A stretch of 60,000 nt of DNA, from the NCBI RefSeq assembly GCF_037975245.1, contig NC_092580.1:2456501-2516500 (forward strand), written 5' to 3'. Shown piece by piece: positions 23,689-60,000 of the stretch. A model generated the notes under the pieces. It had not been told where the DNA came from and did no database searches. It saw only the letters and a list, made by a program, of their open reading frames with translations. Position 1 is the first letter of the stretch; each line of letters opens with the position of its first letter. Both the position numbers and the translations under genes were made by a program. The stretch is from Apostichopus japonicus (lineage: Eukaryota; Echinodermata; Holothuroidea; Aspidochirotida; Stichopodidae).

Positions 23689-26600
23689 GTAAGTAGTACA
23701 ACTCTACTGTCATATCGTTCAGTTAGTGTATTTTAAATACTAAGATTCCCAAAGTTGTGTAGAGAGAAGTAAGAAAAGTGTCTGGTTGTTAAATCGATCA
23801 TACTCAGGAACCTTTGGGTGGTTTTCCCATGCACGATATTATTCGACGCCGGATTTTGTTGTTGTATTCAAATATTGTTTATCATATCTGAGTTTCAGGA
23901 ATTGGTCCTTGAACTAGAATAGCTAATTGTTTCACATATGTGCAAAGACACAACAGATGTTTAGACCCTACGGCATTCAACTATTTGATAATTTAGACAT
24001 TCTCACAAATAAATTCATTACAATTGACGTTCCACTAAAGTGATTGGTGTGTATATGCAGGTAGACTATAATAGGTTTCTTACTTACCTCAAAACGCCGG
24101 ACTTAGGAAATGACTGTTCCAAATTACTCTTAATCTCACCCCTTTATACATGATGTAATGTACATAGGAATGGGATATTGAAGTAGCTTAGTTTCTGCAA
24201 CCTATCAATCCTATATCTACCTATACCACCAGGAGTATTGTCATGAAAATGGGTGCTCGGAGGTTTATCATATAATTATAGAGGAATAGATGTTGGGGGT
24301 TCCATTTTTGGGTCAGGGTGAATATAATTCCGTTTGTATGTGCGTGGGCGGTTGAGCACATGTGTGTGTGCGTTGACCATACGTAAATTATACGTAAGTT
24401 AAACTATACCTAAACATATTTCATCTATCTAGGCCTAGATCGATTACAACAATAGTTAACCAAAGAAAAGGACAATCTCGTGTGACATTCTTGTCAACCA
24501 TTAACTATATTTGATCTCATCGTGTAACTGTTCTTATTAAGTTACTAATATAGAGCTCTTGGGGTTGAAGTGGGCAAAGGGGACATGAATGCAGAATGAT
24601 ATGGAATCAATCATATATGCCCAGAAAGGAAAACATATATATGTACTAAAATTAATTCAGATAAATGTTACCCGGATCAAATCACGTAATGTTACTTTCA
24701 TTTCTCACAGTAGGTCAGGCATGCACGGCTTCTGTTGTCATTTCATGAATGAATGATGCTACTTTCCAGGGGGTAATTTCACAAATATAAAGGATAACAC
24801 AATTTATTTACATGTTTTAGATATTCACAACATGCATGTTGCACAGGAAGAATTTTGTATTTATTTTGTATTTTATTGTTTTCGTTTTTTAGATTTCGTT
24901 TTCCCAGTTATACTAAATTGTCCCGATGACTTCGAGGTGTTGGCCGACCCTTCTCATCCGCTCGGATTTGCTACATGGACTGAGCCGACAACTTCGGATG
25001 TAACTGGGAGAACACACCGAATATACCGCAGTTACCGGCCAAGTTCCATGCTTCCGGTTGGCGAGAATGACGTCATTTACGTGTTCTCCGATGAAAATGA
25101 CAACAGAGCCACATGCACCTTCAAAGTAACAGTAACATCTGGTATGAAAATTGTTTCAAATGATCTGAACACCATGTTCCATTCACTTCATGCATTCTCC
25201 GCTCATTCGCATGTATAAGTAGATCTGTGTTGTATTTGGCTAGCATATTTGAATGACCAGTATAATTCTGTCCATGGGTGTCACTCTTGGACATTCTGGA
25301 CAATTAGGTCAGATATGAAAATTAAAGATATGGCACATCCAAGTCTTGATAGCAGTGATCTATAGCATATGCTACGTAGATGGAAAGCTGGTATAGTTGT
25401 AATTTTATCTACCACATATTGCAAAACAGAGCCCTCTATTTCCGAACTCCATGAAAATTTAATAGTCATCTTTTCGTTATTCGGAGTTTTCGCAAATATG
25501 TTTCGTGGAAGTGATATTTCCTGATTCATGATTTGTAACTGTTAGGGGGAAGGAAATATGGAGACACGAGAAATGTGTTAGAGTTGATTCCAGGTGGGTA
25601 GCCAGCCTAAGTGGTATGAGGGGGCCAGCTTTAGTGGTATGAGGGGGCCAGCCTTAGTTGTATGAGGGGAGGGGGGGGGGAGTATAGGCTGTGACAATGT
25701 AACATTCCAGATATTATTATTACCTTGATGTTTGTTTGTAACCATGGACAGTCCATACAGGGTAACAAGCCTGTCTTTAAGAGCTGTATAGCTCAGTTAA
25801 CTAAATCAGATTATGTCATCAGCCTATTTATCAATTTGTGATCATTGAGAGCCTTCAACCCTTTATTTATTCTGTTATACCACAGGTATGAATGATCGGT
25901 AATGGCATAACTTGTTAAGACAATGTTTCAACGTTTCAATGTACTCTTAAATCTGGCTATCATGTGCCTAGGACCCTTTTAATTTTACGAATTATGTTAT
26001 ATTTTTATATCATTGTTTTGATCCCATGCAGGAGTCAGGGAATTTAAGTTAAATAAAGATCGTATTGATACCACCTTCATATAACACCATATAGGCTCTA
26101 TAACCTCTTTTACGAATTGACATTTTACGGGGAGGGACACAAAATATAATGCAAACGTCTGTTCTGGAGGTGTCCCCCTATATACCCTAAGAGATTGAAA
26201 TATTGTTTCGGTAAGGAGCTAAGATGCCAAATGGTGCTATCTTTGTTTGGTTTGAATTTTTCCTTCGCTCGATGTCTGCGAATTTGCCAAAATTTGGGCA
26301 AAACGGTCAATCATCGTGGGGTTGTCAAGACGAGATATTTAAAGTTAATCGCGGGTCATACATTCGTCATTAAATATTAAATGAACTTACTGGCTTCCTA
26401 TACCGTCAGAACTTTGCGATGTTTATTTTCGTAATTACATGTATTACAATAATATTTTCTAGTTACTGTAAATTAAGAATATGATTGTCACTCATTGCTT
26501 TGTTCCTTCTCATACATACAGTAGACACAACCCCACCTGTGGTATACAATTGTCCCGAAAAAATATCAACTACCGTTGAAGTTGGTTCGAAACATGCTGT

Positions 26601-29600
26601 GCTGCATTGGTCTGAACCATCAGCAATGGATAATTCAGGAGTGGTGGTACTCAAGGAGAGGACCCACCTGCCGGGGCAACTATTCCCAGTCCTACCAGAC
26701 AATCAAATGGTCCGATACACTTACACAGACCCTTCCATGAACGAAGCGTATTGTACATTCAACGTGCTCACTGAAACAGGTAAGGACAACCCACGTGACT
26801 GACACACTTACTCATTTCGATTGAACAAAATTCGATCTCCCCGTGCTGCCTTGTTTGGAGAGGTCATGTGATATGAGGTAAGGTGATGTCCATATGTGTA
26901 TGGCTGCCTCACCACCCGATACTCCTAGCTAGTACAGTAACTACTGGTGCCACCTGTAACACATGTTACGAACACAAAGGTGTTATTACGTAACACAAGT
27001 TGTTATAACTGATGCATGGTTGTTGGACATGAACAGTATGTAACATGTGTTACAGGTGGCACTAGTAGTGACTGTACTAGTAGCTATGTGTTTGAAGTAA
27101 AAGAGGTACGGTAAAGCTTGATTCCAGTTCACACCTCCGTTTAAATAACGCCAATTCGTCATGCCGAAAACGAAAAAAGGCCTGTTCTGGTATATCCATG
27201 CATAGGCCTATACTTATAGCATAAATCGACTAGATACGACTTCATTTTAGAATCGCGTATTAATGAACTCGCACTATATGGTTGTTACAGCAACTACTGT
27301 TCACGTGTTACAGGACATATTTGGTCTCAATAACGATGTTTACATCAAGCTATCTATAGAATATGCCAAGTTTATGACCTGATACAATAATAGTATTAAA
27401 CTCTTGCATTTGTTCTAGGAAAGCTAGATATTCCTATACCTCTAAGATATAAATTTATTGCGGTTCATAAGTTTATCGGTTTCTAACTCGTTACCATGGT
27501 ATCATTCTCTGCTCTTGACTGGTAATGATGGTGGCAGCTAACAGGGTTTCATTTCTCATTAAACATGATTTTGGCTGTTTACAGAGGACACTACAAATCC
27601 AGAGATTATTTCCTGTCCAAATACTGTCACGAGAGAAGTCGAATTGCATTCTAACGGCAGTTATGTAGAGTGGACGAATCCGACTGCTATCGACAACTCA
27701 GGAACCGTAAATTTGATCAGCGTTACGCATAGTAGAGGGGATTTCTTTCCGATAGGCATCACGAAAGTCGAATATTTATTTGGCGATTCTTCTGGTAACA
27801 GTGCGAATTGCAGGATAGACGTCGTTGTTACAGAAGGTTAGTATAGTCACTTCTCTTGGTACAAAATTATCTTGTAAATTATTGTTTCAGACGCTGCATT
27901 TGATCGTAATTATAATACTTGAAACTTGAAAGGATGTTTTAGAGCAGTACTCTATTTTTGGCCAGCAAATTAAGCCCTATAAATTGTATTAGACCAGCTA
28001 AAGATAATGTTGCAATCTTCTTAATTATTTCACTGTGACAGAAATGTGAGCTGCGAGTAGTGTCAAATGCATATAAAATATGATCTCTGCTTATGTCTGA
28101 CACTTATTTTTTTTTTTGGGGGGGGGGGGTTATTGAATTATTAGGATATAAATAGTTCAAAAATGTTATGAATAAGGTTTAGCAACGGTAGTTTCTTGAC
28201 TTTTGAGTATCTCTTTCTCCAGTCGATAGGATGGTTCCGAAGATATCACATTGTCCTAATGACATCATAGCCGGTGTGAAAGCACCGTCTACTACAACCA
28301 CAGTTCACTGGACAGAACCAACAGCTAGCGACAACTCGGGCAAGGCTTTAATGACTGGCCGAAGTAACGCACCAGGGTCAGAGTTCGAGCTCGGCTCACC
28401 CACAGAGGTTATATATCAATTTAGCGATCAGTCCGGAAATACTGCTTATTGTTCCTTCGACGTTATGGTCATCAATGGTACGTAGTATAGCCTACATAAT
28501 ACTTTTAGGACTTCATCATGTCGTAAAAATGAACTAATTCGGTGGAAAAATTTCACGGCAAGGTATTCATCTTTTATTTAACGTGTCGTCTCTCCTTATA
28601 AAAAAACGTGACCTATGAATGACCAACATGATACCATAAGAGACCATGGGGATAAATTCCTCAAGTAAACAACATGATACGCGAAGAGACCATGGGACTA
28701 TGTAAACGTTATAGGCTAAACCTCATGATACCTGGAGAGGCCATAAGACTACATTCCTGATAAACATGCATGATACCATAAGAGACCATGGGGATAAATT
28801 CAACCAGTAAACAACATGATAGGCTACCTGAAGAGACCATAGGACTATGTAAACGTTATAAACCTCATGATACCTGGAGAGGCCACTAAGACTACATTCC
28901 TGATAAACAACATGATACCATAAGAGACCATGGGGATAAATTCCTCCAGTAAACAACATGATACCCGAAGAGACCATGGGACTATGTAAACGTTATAAAC
29001 CTCATGAGACATGGAGAGGCCACTAAGACTACATTCCTGATAAACAACATGATACCATAAGAGACCATGGGACTAAATATAGACAACACACACATTCAGT
29101 ATCCCTATAATCAACGTGATATTTAAACACATGAACAAACACTCAAAGAGTTCACCGTTAAAACCAACTTGTAATTAAAAATTGACATATTTCTTTTCGT
29201 TCGTGTTTAATAGATACTACCAAACCATCCATTATCGGATGCCCATCAAGAATAATACGACAGGTGAACAGGAGCGAAAAGGGAATGCGTGTCACGTGGG
29301 AGGAGCCGATAGCATATGACGATACTGCCTACGTCGAGAAAATGTTCAACACGCATAACTCTGGTGATTTCTTCTACATTGGTAGTACTGGGGTGGAGTA
29401 CGTATTCAAAGATCTGGCAGGAAATACTGAAGAGTGCTCCTTTGAAGTTCAAATAACATTTGGTGAGAAAAACAAACGATATTTGCGAGTAAATCAGTTA
29501 TTACGATTTATCCAAAGTTAATAAAATCAAACATGGTTATTTTTCATGATGACTTTGGAGTGCCAACGGCGTATATCGCCAACGAATAGTGTTCCGACAT

Positions 29601-30537
29601 GAGGTCCTTGTATGCGAGCCACGGTACTGCAACAGCTTATTATGGCATTCATTGGCTTGTTGGCTCGCTTCCCCCTTCCCCTCCCCTCCCCTCCCTCTCC
29701 CTTTCAATTAAAATACTAATTCATCCACGTGGGGCCACCTTATACTTAAGCTTTCATCACAAATTAAGGAAATTTATAGCCCTGTATTTCAACTAGTTTC
29801 TCAAACTAAGTCACATGACTTACAAGAATTTGAACTTACTTAGATCAATATGTTTATAACATCTGATTTGACGATACATTTCAATGTTGTATTTTCCAGT
29901 GGCTGAAGTAGTATCTAGTGGCAATGACCCTGGGGGACAATCTTCTCAGGGTATGGACCCTCAAGTACTGAATCGATTGATCATGTTGGTACCCATGACC
30001 ACTGGAACAACCGCTGTACTCATCTGTCTAATCATCGTTATTGGAGTATACCGTGTGAAACGCGCACGCATTCAAGATACTATCAGTGCCCGACAGCAGG
30101 ACCAAGATGATCTAGTACCCAGAGGTCCTCCATACTTCGTATTTAGGACCGAAAAGTACGAAAGCTTGAACCCCGGGAGAGACTACCTTCAAGTTGGTCA
30201 AATATTAGAGAAGCAAGTCAGGCCTATAGCGGGTCATGTCGGTGATGAAGTACAACGTGAGAGCATGAAACGCCGTAGTAAAGGAGCCGTGAACCGTGGC
30301 AAGTCTAGAAAACATCATCATCATCATCAACATCAACATCAACATCAACACACTGACGAAAAGAACTTCATATCCATGAGGAAAGCCAATACGCTATCTG
30401 ATAGCTGTAGACAAGGCTCGCCGCGGACAGCGTGCTCAGACGTACATGCTATAGTTGCATACGTGGACGTGAATGACGTAGGTGACAGTGATAGTATAGA
30501 TAACACTGATGCAGATGATTCGCTGGATGAGGTATAA
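23616..30537 (+). CDS. Transmembrane protein with five HYR domains, complete, 7 exons
   Basis: Exons are 23616-23688, 24893-25141, 26522-26779, 27585-27836, 28223-28477, 29214-29462 and 29900-30537; 1974 nt give 657 residues. All introns are phase 1. Residues 1-about 20 form a signal peptide (MKISLLILFMTT..). HYR domains occupy about 25-107, 108-193, 194-277, 278-362 and 363-445. A single hydrophobic helix lies at about 472-496 (LIMLVP..VLICLIIVIGVY), followed by RVKRAR as stop-transfer and a 155-residue cytoplasmic tail. HYR is an immunoglobulin-like adhesion fold found in hyalin, sushi-repeat proteins and polydom. The ATG was chosen because it gives a signal peptide and a phase-matched donor. 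No orthologue name is recognised. An upstream 5'UTR exon cannot be excluded. Confidence 0.85.
24893..29462 (+). CDS. HYR gene exons 2-6: five HYR domains, one per exon
   Basis: Each exon (249, 258, 252, 255 and 249 nt) is phase 1-1 and holds one domain. The shared plan is a start near D-T-T-x-P, an early Cys-Pro (NCPDDF, NCPEKI, SCPNTV, HCPNDI, GCPSRI), a W[ST]EP or W.[NE]P motif, DNSG in the second to fourth domains, a Y.F.D..GN segment and a second Cys in [YN]C.F/C.[FI]. The first domain has DVTG and the fifth DDTA where the others have DNSG. The symmetric exons would allow domains to be skipped or duplicated without a frameshift. Confidence 0.85.
25591..25685. repeat. Short tandem repeat with G-run
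   Basis: About three units of a 27-28 bp sequence (TATGAGGGGGCCAGC with CTTAGTGG) end in a G-rich run near 25666-25681. It lies in the intron between HYR exons 2 and 3. Confidence 0.7.
26926..27085. mobile_element. About 160-bp palindromic MITE-like element
   Basis: The left arm (CTAGTACAGTAACTACTGGT then GCCACCTGTAACACATGTTAC, to about 26969) is the near-exact reverse complement of the right arm (GTAACATGTGTTACAGGTGG, then CACTAGTAGTGACTGTACTAG, 27040-27080). The spacer is about 70 bp. TAGCT flanks both sides (26926-26930, 27081-27085), a possible 5-bp duplication. No coding. It lies between HYR exons 3 and 4. Confidence 0.75.
28608..29078. repeat. Higher-order tandem repeat (three 43-46-bp subunits)
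   Basis: Three related subunits cycle in order: ATGATACCATAAGAGACCAT with GGGGATAAATTC; ATGATACCCGAAGAGACCAT with GGGACTATGTAAACG; and CTCATGATACCTGGAGAGGC with AAGACTACATTCCTG. The higher-order unit of about 130 bp is repeated more than three times. It lies in the intron between HYR exons 5 and 6. Confidence 0.85.
29900..30537 (+). CDS. HYR gene exon 7: transmembrane helix and cytoplasmic tail
   Basis: It encodes a short Gly/Ser-rich stalk, the transmembrane helix (residues about 472-496), and a basic tail. The tail contains a KYESLNPGRDYL segment, a KRRSKG basic patch, and a His/Gln-His run (five His, then alternating Gln-His) near 30313-30350. The end is acidic (DSDSIDNTDADDSLDEV). No kinase, ITAM or ITIM motif was recognised. 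The stop TAA is at 30535-30537. Confidence 0.85.
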
Positions 30538-30565
30538 TATATTCATTCTCTCTGTTAATTTACAT

Positions 30566-30582
30566 AATAAAGTTATAATAAA
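30566..30582 (+). terminator. Polyadenylation signals of the HYR gene
   Basis: AATAAA occurs at 30566-30571 and again at 30577-30582, 29 and 40 nt after the stop codon. Their nearness suggests a very short 3'UTR. Confidence 0.6.
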
Positions 30583-31610
30583 TCTGAATATATCTGAATA
30601 TATATATATGTAACTGATGATAGTATTCTTTACGACGAATTTGAGTAAACTGGATTAAATTGGGCTTCTTTTTTTTTATCAACATAAGGTACATCCGAGT
30701 TTTCTATGAGAAATCTTACATCCCGAAGTGTGTTTAAATTTTTTCAAGAACCGCTATCCTAATGATGTATTGTTTTAAATATATAGATTTATATCTCTTG
30801 GTGATTTCACGAAAAACCTACACCAACGGATTGGCTTCAATGCACACTTGAACCCGTCCCCCACCCCTTGTATACATTTAAACCTTTGAAATGCGAGATG
30901 AATTCCATCAAGTTATTTAGAACTACTGACAAACTCTTCAATAATTGCCCCCCCCCCCCCTCTTGGATAACGGTCAGCATTTATCACTCAATTATGAAGC
31001 CATAACGTATATATACTTACTTTTTGGTTCAATACGTTAGTTTAGTTCAATACCATAAATCCGGTCCTGGTTGTGGGTACGAAAGATTTCATAATAATTG
31101 ATAGTAAGAAGTCAAATTTAATTGGGATGTTGGTCATTTTTTTCCTTCCTATTTTGCATACCTATGTTGGTTTTTCACTGGACGAGAGCTTGACAAATAC
31201 ACTTTATGAAAAAAGAGAGAAAAAAATCACCCCTTGTCAATCAGCTATTATTTCATCCTTACATGTATTGTACTGGGGGGGGGGGGGAGATATTGTACTC
31301 TATCGACACATCTGTGCAATATGTTGCTAAATTGATGCCCAGGTACTAGAACTGAAACAAGTTGGGTTAGTGTCCAGTAGGTTAAATGTAATGTAACATA
31401 TACGCCGAAGGTCACGAGATCAAAGCACCCCCCCCCCACACACACATCCGTTGAAAGATATTCCCTGTTGCTTTCCCTGTACTGATAGTAATGTCTCATT
31501 TTGAATCTCAACATTTTCTACGACAAATAAACATCATATAAAATATGTCCTAAAATATTTTAAATATATATATATAATACAAACTATACGTTTACATTCA
31601 TAAAACTATA
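30583..31610. other. Intergenic gap between convergent genes
   Basis: No gene is seen. It contains poly-C (30948-30960) and poly-G (31275-31288) runs and AT-rich sequence. The 3' end of the minus-strand GPCR transcript should lie in the right part; no minus-strand AATAAA close to its stop was found. Confidence 0.5.
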
Positions 31611-59791
<28,181 letters not shown>

Positions 59792-60000
59792 CTAAAGCAA
59801 ATGGAAAATAAAGTACAGCATCATTACATTAATTTCGTCGAAATGTTTACAAAGTGGAAGACATGAGTCGTTGGTAAACTATATTGAAGAAATGAACCGC
59901 CCTTCCACCAGAATTTCCTTAACGGGCCCGTCAACTACTCATTATAACGGTGAAATTTTATGATGCGATATCAATATTGACCCCTAAACGGTATCCCGAT

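Overview
The window looks like nuclear DNA from an invertebrate animal, most likely an echinoderm. It is AT-rich, has short exons with GT-AG introns, and is crowded with minisatellites. It carries a hyalin-repeat (HYR) membrane protein and a GRL101/relaxin-receptor-like GPCR with a mosaic ectodomain, both typical of invertebrate deuterostomes. The species assignment is inference. All gene models were spliced by hand from AG/GT sites, phase and domain continuity; there is no transcript evidence.

Region 1 (1-16927, + strand). The left edge holds a decayed DIRS-type retrotransposon (about 190-1290). From 1655 to 16927 run eleven in-phase exons encoding the C-terminal 690 residues of a FAM120 protein (constitutive coactivator of PPAR-gamma family); the 5' exons lie left of the window. 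Its introns hold a 29-bp array (4845-5945), a 25-bp array (11958-12943), a 1.2-kb repeat beginning with a palindrome (8945-10149), a MITE inside a 31-bp minisatellite (10702-11086), and several copies of one dispersed repeat. A long AT-rich stretch follows (16928-23615), probably 3'UTR plus intergenic DNA.

Region 2 (23616-30582, + strand). A complete seven-exon gene encodes a 657-residue type I membrane protein: signal peptide, five HYR domains (one per exon, all phase 1-1), one transmembrane helix and a basic, His-rich cytoplasmic tail.

Region 3 (31611-59791, - strand). One giant gene of at least 31 exons, whose 5' end lies beyond the right edge, converges on the HYR gene. The exons splice without a phase conflict into 1983 residues: F5/8C (discoidin), C-type lectin, calcium-binding EGF, C-type lectin, CUB x3, C-type lectin, LDLa x7, LRRNT and leucine-rich repeats, a rhodopsin-class 7TM domain, and a cytoplasmic tail ending in a small unrecognised domain. 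The 7TM/LRR/LDLa core is that of type C leucine-rich GPCRs (GRL101, RXFP1/2); the lectin/CUB/discoidin front end is the most striking feature of the window. Its introns contain large minisatellites, one of which (44300-44759) starts exactly at a 5' splice site and repeats that site in each unit, and another (57127-58975) that carries two donor-like sites per 42-bp unit on the coding strand.

Nothing shows that the three genes act in one pathway. The HYR protein and the mosaic GPCR are both cell-surface molecules with adhesion or recognition domains; FAM120 is an RNA-binding/scaffold family.
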